DNA of 60,000 nt. Origin: Takakia lepidozioides (Eukaryota; Streptophyta; Takakiopsida; Takakiales; Takakiaceae). Made by a program: the position numbers and the translations under genes. Position 1 is the first letter of the stretch, and each line of letters begins with the position of its first letter. Where the stretch lies: contig CM060732.1 of assembly GCA_030704615.1 (NCBI GenBank), forward strand, positions 34,579,053 through 34,639,052, given 5' to 3'. Below the pieces are notes generated by a model. The model was not told the origin of the DNA and did no database searches. It saw nothing but the letters and a program-made list of their open reading frames with translations. Positions 1-11,300 of the stretch are shown here, piece by piece.

Positions 1-1884
1 GAATTTTCTCTCTGCTACCACAGTGAGAAGCTGGTGAGAACCTTGGCACCGCTCCTGGTGAGAACCTTGGTCTGTATTTAAACAAAATCGAGCATTGGAA
101 CTCAGGTCCTAAAAGAACTTCATTGCAGTGGAGCCAGTGACAGAATTTGCAATTGAAAGAGTCATGTCAAAAGAAGTCCTATACACATGATCCCAACTTT
201 CAGAGAAAAAATTAAACAACACAGATTCTTGGTATTGGTATCATGTTAGGATAAGCATACGCAGTCTTTGATCTGTGCTACTGGAATTTAGGGCTCTGAT
301 ATTCTATCTATGACACGTTGCAGGGCAGGGGGATGTATAAGTTTGGTATCTCTGTTGGTTCAGACAGTGTAGAGTGTGCAAATTGGTGCACAAGAAACGA
401 AGAGGCATTCTCTGGGCTTAGAGCAAAACTGCGAACAGTATCATGGTGTAATCTCTGTGTTTTTCCAGAATAATTAGGCATTCCTCTGGCGTTTGATTCC
501 TTCCTCCCTGCAAAGCATTTCCCCAAATCACACGACAAATCCTACAGAGCCGGTAAACCCTATAGTGCAGCAGTATCTTGGGCTTCAGAGCACTTTCTCG
601 TCTCCACCATTCTACTAACGTCCAAAAACAAAATCCCAAAGGGGCGAGGACGTCTAGCAAGCTGTCTCAACGAGGGTGGCTCTTTGCATGGCCCCACATG
701 GCTGTTGCATGCGGGGCTCACATGGAGTGCATGCAGAGGAGTTGGCGAAGGTTCTGGAGGAAGGCTGTGGAGGGCAGGGTATACCGTATGTGAAGTGACA
801 ATCTTCATTTTAAGATTGTCAATAGTAGTACTCGGCGACCAAAGACTCACGGGTTTTGATAACTTACCATTTGCTCGCCTGAAGGATCTGTGGAAGGTGC
901 GCGTTCCTGTAGTCTGAAATGGAGGAAGGGTCTGGGGATCGACCCATCCCTTACTATACCAATTTATAAGTAGTGGTACCATTGAATGGATCAGAGGCAG
1001 TTGCACAGAGTTCTAAAGTGTGTGTGAGGGCTCTTGTCGGTCGGAGTTGTGTCGTAGAGAAGAGTCGGAGGGTAGTGTATACATCAACTTCTGTCTTGTT
1101 TGCCAGTCCCGACTTTGGGGTCTAACAGCGCGTCATTCTTTCGCAGGATCGCATTCGGTTCGTTTTCTATTCGCTGCAGTTTGATCTCGACGCCAGAATG
1201 TCGATTCTCAGTTTTCTACTTGTATCTGCTTGGATGGTTTGCCATCAGTCTTTGTCATGGTGTTTTTGGTTGATGCTTCGTTTTGAATGCTGGAGAAAGA
1301 TGAGCTTACAGAGGAAAAAAGAGGACAATTTTCTTTGGCCGTTGACTTCAAAATTGGTTCTTCATGTGCATGTGCAGGGCATCCACTGAAGCCATGAACT
1401 TTCCATGGCAGACTGGGCGATTCGACCCTCGCGCTGGGGTCTGTAACCCTTCCTCCCTCCTCTTCGCACATCATCTTACTTGTGACGGATCGTGCAGTCG
1501 CACTCGCAGGGAGTGTCGTTGGTGGTCGTCGATTCCATTTTCTTTGATTGCTACAATTGTGGAAGTCTGATGAACCAGAGACATTTCTAAGGTTGCTGTC
1601 GCAACCTTAGAAAGCTCTTCAATGATCAGTGAGGCAATAGCTAGCAGGGAAGTCGGAATGGACTGGAAGATGGACAGATCGGGAAAGATTAAATGTAGCT
1701 GTTTGTACAAATTGTTCTCTTCCATTGTAGCGCCAATAGAGAAAAAGTAGAACTGTGTATGTCATAATTTTTTTCTGACTGAAACATGCAAGACTATCCA
1801 GTGGACAAGTTTTGGGTAGAGACAAGGGCATGGAGATTGCAGGTCTTTTCTGGTACAGCCGTTTAACGCTTTTGTTGAGTGCAG
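1..1884. other. Upstream region, no gene called
   Basis: I see no open frame with recognisable protein content here. It should contain the promoter and the first exon of the reductase gene that follows, because that gene's long exon starts at a splice acceptor. One candidate first exon is ATG at 1198-1200, giving eight codons before a GTATCT donor at 1222 in phase 0, which would join correctly to 1885; this is only a possibility. A perfect hairpin lies at 1584-1613 and is listed separately. Confidence 0.5.
1584..1613. repeat. Perfect 13-bp inverted repeat with 4-nt loop
   Basis: The left arm TTTCTAAGGTTGC (1584-1596) and its exact reverse complement (1601-1613) are separated by TGTC. It lies about 270 bp upstream of the reductase exon. 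No function can be assigned; it could be a short foldback, a protein site or a terminator-like hairpin. Confidence 0.7.
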
Positions 1885-3018
1885 GGGAAAGCGAGGGTAG
1901 GAGGGGAAGAAGGGAAGGAGGCCAAACCAGAAAGAGTTGCCTTGGTGTTAGGGGTGACAGGGATTGTGGGAAATAGCTTGGCAGAGCTGCTCGTCAGTCC
2001 CGACGCACCCGGTGGACCCTGGAAAGTATATGGAGTAGCCCGCAGGCCAAAGCCCGAGTGGCTCTCCCAGCCTCGCCTGGAGTATGTGCAGTGTGATCTC
2101 CTTGACTTGAATCAAACTAAAGCTAAACTCGCACCGCTCCGGGACGTTACACATGTGTTCTATGTGACGTGGGTCAATCGAGAGACGGAGGCCGAGAACT
2201 GCAGGGTTAATGGGGACATGTTTCGAAACGTGTTAGATACTGTAGTCGCAAATGCCGAACCTCTGGAGCATATTGTACTTCAGACGGGAGGGAAACACTA
2301 CGTAGGCCCTTTCTCGTCTCCATCCTGGGCAAATGAACCACCGTTCCGAGAGGATATGCCCAGGTTGCCAGGGGAGAATTTCTACTACAACCAAGAAGAC
2401 ATATTGTTTGAAACTGTGAAGCGGAAGGAAGGTCTGACCTGGTCGGTGCACAGGCCTGGAGAGATCTTCGGTTTTGCTGCTGGAAATCTGATGAATATTG
2501 TGGGTACCCTTGCAGTGTATGCTACCATTTGCAAACATGAGGGTATGCCATTGGTTTTCCCTGGAAACGAATTCGCCTGGGAGCACTTCTCTGATCAGTC
2601 TGATGCTGGACTAATTGCGGAACAGGAATTGTGGGCGTGCCTTGATCCTAGGGCAAAGAACGAGGCCTTCAACATCCCTGCCGGTGACGTGTTTAAGTAT
2701 AAACGACTTTGGCATTTGCTTGCAGAAAGATATGGTTTGGAGGTGCCCCCATTCAGGGTTGGAGCGCCATCGCTGGAAGAGATGATGAGAGACAAGGACC
2801 CTGTGTGGGAGAAAATTGTGCGTGAGAATTCGTTGGTCCCCACCAAGCTTGCGGATGTGGGCCATTGGTGGTTTGTTGATATAGTACTCAATAAACCTCT
2901 TGAGATTGTCTATAGTCCGAACAAGATGCGTGAACACGGATTTCTGGGATTCCGGAACTCTGAGAAGTCCTTCCTTTCTGTCATTGACAAGATGAAGAAA
3001 CACAACGTCATCCCTTGA
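1885..3018 (+). CDS. Progesterone 5-beta-reductase / iridoid-synthase-like SDR (PRISE family), 5' exon missing
   Basis: This is a short-chain dehydrogenase of the PRISE group: NAD(P)H-dependent 1,4-enone reductases acting on steroids, iridoid precursors or small enones, usually cytosolic. A Rossmann nucleotide-binding motif GVTGIVGNSL is near the start, followed by YGVARRP, the acidic patch CDLLD, then THVFYVTW. The catalytic region shows the family signatures LQTGGKHYVGPF (Lys) and NFYYNQED (Tyr). HRPGEIFGF and the C-terminal end are full length, so about 378 residues lie in one exon. A TGA stands directly upstream in frame and no in-frame ATG precedes the Rossmann motif. A good acceptor (GAGTGCAG) ends at 1884, so the start codon must be in an upstream exon. 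The stop is TGA at 3016-3018. The family assignment is firm; the substrate is not predictable. Confidence 0.93.
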   Translation, partial: GKARVGGEEGKEAKPERVALVLGVTGIVGNSLAELLVSPDAPGGPWKVYGVARRPKPEWLSQPRLEYVQCDLLDLNQTKAKLAPLRDVTHVFYVTWVNRETEAENCRVNGDMFRNVLDTVVANAEPLEHIVLQTGGKHYVGPFSSPSWANEPPFREDMPRLPGENFYYNQEDILFETVKRKEGLTWSVHRPGEIFGFAAGNLMNIVGTLAVYATICKHEGMPLVFPGNEFAWEHFSDQSDAGLIAEQELWACLDPRAKNEAFNIPAGDVFKYKRLWHLLAERYGLEVPPFRVGAPSLEEMMRDKDPVWEKIVRENSLVPTKLADVGHWWFVDIVLNKPLEIVYSPNKMREHGFLGFRNSEKSFLSVIDKMKKHNVIP

Positions 3019-4059
3019 GTTGGGCCTGCCTCCACTGAGTTTAGGTCAATACTTGTTAAGACATGCACTAGTGTGATAGTTGCAAGTACAGTACAGTATA
3101 GTTGCACATAGATATATAGCGAGAGAGAAGACTCCAGCGGAAGCCAACATAAATAAAAACTAAGTACTTCCCTGGCAGGGTACACATGAATTGTATTACT
3201 TGAGCTATTTCCAACTACAATTTCCACTTCTTCCCCCTATCTTGGACTTTGAACATATACGAGACCAACACTTATCCCATACAACTCCCCGAAAATGGGA
3301 AGAAGCTGCTGGTAACTATAGCAAATAATCAGTCAAATAACAGAGTGCACATTGAAAATATGCAAGACCCCAACATTGCTCAACTGGAAGGTCGAAAACC
3401 CTTAAATGCCCAGTGGCTTCTTTGATTTTTGGCAAAGACCCCTGCCTCAAAAAATTGGCATAAGAGCATGACCAGCAGTGGCGCGGTAAACACAGACTTC
3501 AACGCCAGCCCTTATAGTACCGTGGCAGCTGGTAGCAGCATGGCAGCCTCCCGCGGCAAACCCCCTCTTGCGCCATCTGGTGCCGTTGTGAGTAACAACA
3601 ACTTCATCTTCATTGTAGCTGGAAACACCACGTGTGCCTTTTCATCGGACAGCCTGACCTGGGGCCACCAGATTTTGATAACGTGCCGAGATCAGGGGCG
3701 GCTAAAGAGCGAAATACGCCGTGTGAGAGGGGGTGAATTGCGGGGAGGGGGGCTTAGGAGCCTAGCGGTGCTGCTGGGGACGCGGACAGGCAGCCCCGCA
3801 CGTCATTTTGAGGTTAGCGTGCCATTTTGGACGCTGCTGGCCATGCTCTAACTCCATGAAAACATAAAATTTCAAAAAATTGACCAGACATCAGCTGCTC
3901 ACCTACCAGCTGCACCTACTGGTGGAATTTCAGGTCAATCAGAAGTTCTTTTTGGCGAATTGCCGCTGATGACAACTTGGGTCAAAATGTTGAAATTGTA
4001 TATTTTTATATGCCTCTCATTTTACAATATTGGGATTTTATGGCGCACGCGCGAGCGCA
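3019..4059. other. Gene-free spacer
   Basis: An open frame at 3429-3851 exists but has no recognisable domain, is rich in short simple-sequence stretches and lacks plausible gene context, so I do not call it. The 3' untranslated region of the reductase should occupy the first few hundred bases. Confidence 0.5.
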
Positions 4060-7000
4060 GGCACAGCCCTGGGCCGCCTGCAAGTCCCCCGCACCCCGCC
4101 GCTGTGCGCGGTCGACCAGCTGCACCACCCCGCGGCCTCCAGACGCATCCACGCCGGCCGCGGGAAGTCCCCTCAGCCCGTCCGCTGCCCGCCAGTCTGC
4201 CAGTCCGCCCGCCAGTCCGCTACTGCACGCCAGTCTGCCCGTCCAGTCCGCCAGGCCTGTCCGCCAGTCCGCAGGATCTGGACCGTCCAATCCTCTACGC
4301 ATCCGAGCCCTCCATTGTTAGGTCATGTAAAGTCCCATGATCCTTTATCGGGCTCGTTTTTCTTGTCAAATGTTGCGGCGCTTTGTTGTCTGATGTTGCG
4401 GTTGGCGTTTCCTCGCACACTTGTGTTATTCTTGTTTTGTGCGATGGTTATGATGAAGGAAAGTGTGCGTCAACTTGACACGACTGGCGGGCTCTACAGC
4501 CACCATCGTGCATATGCTTCCACTATTTTCGCCTTGTTATTGTGTTTTACAGAGGCTTCACCCCTTCGTATTGCAACTGAACCCATGGCTAATATAAGGG
4601 TGAAAATCGCGGAAGGATATGCATATGGGGGCGTGTATACACTGCACATTTCTTATCGTATTTCATAAATTACGAGCACTTGCATCTGACCGTGCAGAAG
4701 GTTGTGTAGAAGGGCGGACATCCCCAAGAAATAACGTTTTTTGAAGGATCCAAATCATGTGACAGAGGTCTCTTGCGGGGGTTATCCAGCATTACTGCTC
4801 ATCGTGTTAACAAAACAGGATGCAGTCGTACGGCCCTCAAACATCCACATGCACTTGCACCAAATACATGTCTCAAATGCAATCTCCTTGCGGGAGCAGC
4901 AACAGAAGTGGTGCATTGTCCAATTTGCAAGGAGACGACCAAACTGAAACAAGTGCATGCCGTAAATGCATATGGGGATGTTTGAGGTCCTTACGACCGG
5001 TTCCTCTTCCTTGGTGGACAACAGTTCTGTATGCAAATCAATCTGTTCGACTGTTGTACCCCCAGGCCGTCAGTGCCCTCCATATTTGCTGCTACACTTG
5101 TCACTTTTGTGAATCCGGTGTGCCGCAAACATGTTCGTAGTTTTTGCCTGCTAGACCGTCTTTGAGCCCGTCTGCTTCATACTTGTTCTGTATGGATATT
5201 ATGAGTCTATTCGACAATCACTGTATCGTTTTGTCATGCCGCCAACCTTTTCACTCAGGGTCTGTTCAATTTGATGGTGCATGAGTCAGTGTATTGGCGT
5301 CTTCTCTAGTTAGTCTGTTCAATCGTGCGTCTGTTGGACTTTCGTTGTCCATTGATATTACTAAGTTAGGTTGTCACTTTATGAGTATGTTGTTCCGCTA
5401 GTCTGTTTGTAGTGTGTCTCTTCAATTTCAGTGTGCGCCACTCAGTCTCCTATCCCATCTTTCTTTTGGGTTCTTGTCGAGTTAGTCTACTCAACCACCC
5501 GTCTGCTGGACTTTCGTCTCCATGGATATCAGTATCACTTTATCAGTCTGTTCAATCTATCCCCTCAATCTTTTTCTTGTATATTGAGTCTGTCTGCTGG
5601 ACTGTCCATGGATATGAGTCTGTTCGACTCACTTTCTCAATCTTCTCTGCCGCCAGTCTTTTCTCTGTTGTAACTCATTGTTGGGATATCAGTCTGTTGC
5701 ACTCCTGTCCGTCTACGAGTTTTGGCTCGTTCTCCCGTCAGTCTATTCTATTGCCCGTCCACATGACACATTCTATTGGATATCAGTCTGTTGTCCCATC
5801 AGTCTATCTGTTTTGGCTTGTTCTCCCGTCAGTCTGTTGTATTGCCCGCCTACAAGAGACCTCCTATTGGATATCAGTCTGTTATCCCGTCAGTCTACGT
5901 GTTTTGGCTCATTCTCCCGTCAATCTGTTGTATTGCCAGTCTACATGATACCTTCTGTTGGATACCATTTTGTTTTGTTGCCATACTCGCTTGTCTCTTG
6001 TCCCGTCAGTCTATCTGTTTTGGTTCGTTCTCCCGTCAGTCCGTTGTTTTGCCCGTCTACAGGAGACCTTCTCTTGGATATCAGTTTGTTGTGCCGCCAG
6101 TCTACTCGTCAGTCTGTCGTGCCACATGTCATAATATTTTGGCTCATTCTCCCGTCAGTCTGTTGTTGCCAGTCGGCTGCCACCAGTCTGTTGGGCCCGC
6201 TCCGCCTCTTGCACGTAATAAATGCCACGACTAGTCTGCTGGATCCAATAAATGCGACGACCAGACTGCTCGGTGTGCCTCCACTCTGTTCGCTTTCTGC
6301 ACGTGCGACTGTGATGGACGTATTTAATGTGCAGGATTGCGGCGCCAGTGAAATCCGTCCACGTCACGCTCCGCCACCCGCCTCAACGTCCGTCGTCCTC
6401 CTCTTCTTTCGTCATTTCGACTTTGCTTCGCCGTGTTGGGTGGTGAGGGCATTCTTCCGTCTTCTATCTTTCTCTTCCAATACTTTGATCATTCCGGTTT
6501 TGTCTCCGCTGCAGGTAGTCGTCACGATTCCGGTAGTCGCGACGCTTCGTGAAGCGTCACACATAGACCACCTTCTTCCTCGCGTTGGTCAGATTCATTG
6601 TTTGCTTTTCCTCTTCTTTGCATGATATATTCTGATGTAGACTTCTTCCTTACGGTCATCTGCTCTTCTCTTTGTATTGCACAAACTTCCGCTGATGAGT
6701 GTACTTGCCAGTCCGTTGTCTTCCATAAGTCTGTTGACATAGTATGTTGACATAGTCCGCTGGTGAGTCCACTGTACTCCACTAGTGCACTCTAGCTTCT
6801 CTTTGTTTGTCAGTCTACTGATTGGGTTCACCTGTCCGCTGCCTCACATTCTTTTGTTTTGTGCCCTAATCTAGGATAAACGAGAATGTATTCAGAGGGC
6901 CATTTCTGCTTGGCGCACAGTCGGCCAAGCACCTCCATTACAAGTGAATGCGGTGCGCACTGAAGTCGACCGGGTGCGGGAGTATGTATTGTTAAAATAC

Positions 7001-7320
7001 CCTGACTCAGCCGTTGCCATTGCAGCATTCCATATTGAAGAGGGCACAGTGTCAGGCAGTCCTCTTCACACCCAAGTCACCGCAGGATTGGAGGACTCTC
7101 GGCCAATCTAGGCCGTCATCCAGCAGACTGCCATCGTCGGGCATAGAGTCCAGCGGGCTGCCCCAGCGGACTAGCAGACGGGCAACAATCTGTCTCCCAT
7201 CTGGCAGACTCTCCACCACAAGACCCCCATATACCAGCACACCATCCAGCAGACTCCAGGCGCCTCACCTCTCTACCAACAGACTGGAGACTTGCACACT
7301 GGCAACCACCAGATAGGCTT
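4060..7320. repeat. CAGTC-rich degenerate repeat domain
   Basis: From about 4190 onwards the + strand is full of imperfect copies of CAGTC/CAGTCTGTTG, GC-rich at first (CCGCCAGTCCGCC around 4190-4270), then pyrimidine-rich (5040-6260). From about 7110 to 7310 the same words appear reverse-complemented (CAGCAGACT, CCAGCGGACT). Several long open frames across this stretch (4030-4668, 5412-5948, 5678-6625) are explained by the low-complexity repeats and encode no recognisable domain. Confidence 0.75.
5693..6110 (+). repeat. Tandem repeat, about 91-bp unit
   Basis: The marker GGATATCAGT or a close variant recurs at about 5693, 5778, 5869, 5960 (mutated) and 6076. The spacings are about 85, 91, 91 and 116 bp; the last interval carries an extra 25 bp or so. 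Within each unit the order is GTCCCGTCAGTCTA, CTGTTTTGGCTCGTTCTCC, CGTCAGTCTGTTGT, then TTGCCCGTCTAC. Units are imperfect, so the array is not young. No coding role is likely. Confidence 0.85.
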
Positions 7321-7527
7321 GTTTGGAGTCTGGCGATCGCCATTGCCCCTTATCCAACCAGGAGCTGAAGATCGGACCTTCCTCGAGTTAGGGTGGGAGA
7401 AACAAATGCCAATGTAGACTGGTATAATGAGCTCCACCGTATTGTGACTGACTGCCGCTAGACCTTCGTTCCATTCCATTATGCAATGGAGTTTTCAGTT
7501 GAGGAAGCCCAAAATGTTTTGTAAGCC

Positions 7528-8286
7528 GTGCAGTCTATTGCAGATGAAGCCACCACTATGCGCAATGAGTCGCCGCTGCTTATGCAGCTCATTCTCATGG
7601 ATGACCCATGTCCTCAAGAGCTCAGACATATGCCAATAGCACACCCAACATTTGGAGTGCGCAGAAATTACTTGTTCGGAATAGCTCAGGAGGACTTTGA
7701 ACGCATGGCAGCATCTTTTCTTCAGTATCGATGGATGCAATTTGGAAACTTTTGTTCCTATACAATTGGTCAAGGAACTTTAGACTTTGAGAATGGACTT
7801 ACTGTATTCCTCAATAGTATCACAAGCGAATGTGGTGGATGACGCATTGCAATGGTTTGCATTGGTCATGGAGCGAGCAGTCTTTGACATTGGTTTGAAG
7901 AAACCACATGTCTTCAAAGTATTGTGGTGTGGAAGTCCTATTGAAGACCACATTTCAGCAATTGCCGACCTCGATACAACATGCCTGAGCCGCCAAATTC
8001 AAGATATCGGCCTCATTGGAAATCTGCTCGAAGGTAGTATCATTTCTTCCATATCGTCTCAAATTCCGTCCTTCGTTTTCCTAGAACATGACATACGACT
8101 GACATTCTGAATACAATGTGTTTCAGGCCGAACCGTTTAAGGAGATATGCACCTGCACACTGTTTTTGACTCTCTTGCCAGAGGAGCACGAGATGTTGTC
8201 CTAGCCTTGCAAGGTCTTCAGGGGAATGTCCAGGACAATCCGAAGCAGATCGTGCAGCAGACCCAACATCAGACCCTCTATAATGA
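7528..8286 (+). pseudogene. Unidentified coding remnant, plus strand
   Basis: Two overlapping open frames read as one protein if a one- or two-base shift near 7785 is allowed: 7528-7842 (contains HPTFGVRRNYLFGIAQ and FLQYRWMQFGNFC) and 7787-8030 (contains VVDDALQWFALVMERAVFDIG and HVFKVLWCGSPIEDHISAI). A further segment at 8129-8284 is bounded by a good acceptor (TGTTTCAG) and a good donor (GTAAGT at 8286), so this may be the tail of a spliced gene. I do not recognise the family. It lies tail-to-tail with the ParB/methyltransferase-like gene and could be a third gene of that element, a host fragment or other debris. Confidence 0.35.
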
Positions 8287-8303
8287 GTAAGTGTGTACAT
8301 CGG

Positions 8304-11300
8304 CTATTCAGAACTCTGACACAAAAAAATCATGAATCGGTGATGATCGGTGTCGATCATAAAACATTCTACTAGAGTGGAGCTGCAGAGAAAATTGAAA
8401 CTCGTGATCAAAGCACAAGCAGAAGGGAGACGACATACCAGCTGACCAGGGAAACCCCCTTTCACAAGGTATAGGCTGTTCACACAATTCCATGTGCGCA
8501 AAACTTCAAACCCTGAAGACTTGAGGTATGATGCCAATGCCCGACGACTATCATTGTCACATGACTGAAAAAGCAGAAGTGTCCCTGCATCAGAGAGGAA
8601 ATTGTTACAGAACCCGAACACCCAACTCCAGTAGTTGTCCTCGAATTTGTTCCAGCCTGGCGTCTTGCCCTTTGGAAGAACTTCTGGCACAGCCTGGCCA
8701 TCCGGGATGTCGAGAATGACAATGTCGGCCGCATAAGTTTTCTGCACACCGCACACGAAGGTGGGACCTGTGCTCACCTGCAACAGACATGTTTTTTATA
8801 AGAACGATGGCAAGATTGTTTTCAAAGAACGAGACTGAAATACTGCCAACGAAACTTTCAGAGAAAAAGGAAAGAAACTGGAATTCTCACCAGATTGAGG
8901 AATGAGATTATATTGTCCCAGGTAGGGGATAGCACCCCAGTGTATCCTCTCTTTCGACTCTGCATCATCGAAAGCCAACCCTCATTAACAATTTTCATCT
9001 CTCCTGCAGAATCAGAACGGGAAGGGTGTGGCTTGGCATCGAACACGCACTGAAGAGTGCGGGTATATCTTCCACCAGTAAAGTCCTGCCCACTCTCCAT
9101 CTCCTTTTCATTCTCCTTCCCCTTGTCCTTTTCCTTCTCTTTGGACTTGTCTTTGTCCTTTGGCTTTGCTGGTGAGATGGCTATGACATCAACAGCCTTG
9201 TCTTTTGGTTTGCGGCCCGCCTTCTTTCCCTTCTGCGGCGTTCCCTGAGCATCAGGCTCCTTGGCAGCCAATGTTGCTATGTTTCGTTGATACTCTTCGT
9301 CAGTCAAAGGCGCCAGCATCTCAGCGTTATTGTTCAAGTATTTCATATGCTGTTCTTGAAAGGTCGTGTGCTCAGGTGGGTAGTCAAGGTACCACCCACA
9401 GTCTCTGAAGTGAGAAGGACTCCAGTCCTTCAATATCCCTGCAGTATACATGGTTGGATCGTTTGCAGGGTCCGACCACATGTCAAGATAGTCGGGAATT
9501 CCGCTCAAGTGATTTCCTTCCATAAGCACATATTTCGTGTACCTGAAAAAAGGAGATAAATCCCAACCCACAAAAGCGCTCAGTGAGTAAGATGCAAGTA
9601 GAACAGAAAGAATAAAACATAGATTGAAATGGCTCTGAGAACTGCTCCAAGGACCTTTCAGGACCACACTACTGCTCCAGATATGAATGTCGTCAACGCC
9701 ATTCAGAACATTCCATTCAATGATACTGTAAATACACCCTAATCCAGGTGAATGCAAATTATCGTTTAGAAATGACACAGACATAGAAGTGAATGTCGTC
9801 AACGACATTCACTAATGAAGCCAAATTATTACTTAAATGAAGCAAAATCACAGGATGGAAATCAAAAAATTGAGTAAGGAACCCTCCAGGAAAACTCAAT
9901 GCACATTCATAACGAACCTATCACTGAGGACCTCACAACATCACTGTATGTGAATGGCGTCAACGCCATTCACAAAAATACAAAAAGAAACCAATTACTT
10001 AGCTCCCCAATCCATGTAAATTGAATTTGTCGCTGTTGAATAATACAAACACAGCTGTGAATGTCGTCAACGACATTCACTTTGGATTTCTTAAAACAGA
10101 GCTTATCAAGCCTCCACATTCATCGCAAGAGGCAAAAACAATGCAAAACAACTGAATGTCTGCATTGACATTCAGCAAAATGAAGTGAGGAACCCTCACT
10201 GTAACCTCTATGGACATTACAAAAATTTAAATAACTCTGAGGACCTCTCAACAACTCCGTATGTGAATGTCGTCAACGCCATTCAAGGACATTATCAATT
10301 CTAATCAGGGACAATATAATTGCACCCTTAGATCCTAACCAGGTGAATTCATATACTCGCTTAAGAATGACTTAGACAAAGAAGTGAATGTCGTCAACGA
10401 CATTCAATCTGGATCTAAGATTGCAATCCATATGAAGCCACATTTTTTCCCAAAAAAACAGTAGAGTTTCAAGTATGACATTGCACCTGTACACAACTCG
10501 CATCATGGCCCACTCTCCTCCAACCTGACTGTCAAAGTCGTTGGACCGTAAAATGTTACCATCTTTGGAGAACTCCCGAAAAAAACAGTATCTCCAGGTG
10601 AGACCTCTCCACTTCCTTATGTATGCCTCCAATGACATTTGGGGAGGGGAAACAATCGCAATGTTCAGGTCCTTCAAAGTCTGATCCAGCACAATGACGG
10701 TGCGCTTTTCGAGCTGCAAATAGTATATTTGTCAGAATTGCAAAAAAGATACACATCACATACTTGAAGAGAAGAAACAGCATGTTCGAATACACACCTG
10801 ACTCCAAAATGTAGCCTTGTGGAGCCAGTTATCAAACACCAAATCACTGATTCCTTCCACCTTTGTGCCAGGCTGTATGGTGCTCTTTGGGAACTGATTC
10901 AAGTCCTTTACTGTTTGATCTGAGTTCCATATCTCCAGCCACCTTATTTTTGTTTGTGGGTCGACCATCGATATGGCCAGCCGGTGCAATTTCTCCTGCT
11001 GCATCTCCGGATGCACATGCTTGTCATAGTGTGTTTTGATCTGCTGAAGGAACTCAGGACCAAGTCCAGGATCTACTATTCTAAGCTGCTTTCCGAAGGC
11101 TGACATCAATTTGGTTCTTCGCATTTCAAACTCCTTCTTTATTGCAGCTTCCACACCCTTTGATGTCCTTAGTTCTTCTGGTGTAGTGCGGTAATATTCG
11201 GATTTTCCCTTCTCAGCTGCCTCTGCCAGTTCTTGCTGCATTCATTCAAGTAGTGATTAGCTCCGAAGGGACTACAAACATGTATTCGAAAAGTAAACAG

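Noticed and set aside
3429-3851. 140-residue frame downstream of the reductase
   Set aside because: No domain, low-complexity composition, no supporting splice or neighbour evidence.
6353-6380. CCACGTCACGCT as the missing inverted terminal repeat of module copy 1
   Set aside because: It resembles the right end in the same orientation rather than inverted, and the match is too short.
6541-6558. Short hairpin GACGCTTC/GAAGCGTC
   Set aside because: Eight-base arms in a repeat-rich region are expected by chance; no context gives it meaning.
4030-6625. Long open frames 4030-4668, 5412-5948 and 5678-6625
   Set aside because: They run through the CAGTC repeat domain; the predicted peptides are repeats of CLFWLVLPSV-type words caused by the tandem units, with no domain.
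9684-10406. Regular repeats with about 100-bp spacing taken as a CRISPR array
   Set aside because: The units are palindromes within a spliced eukaryotic gene, the spacers are too long and the same sites recur in a second copy's intron; no cas genes and not prokaryotic.
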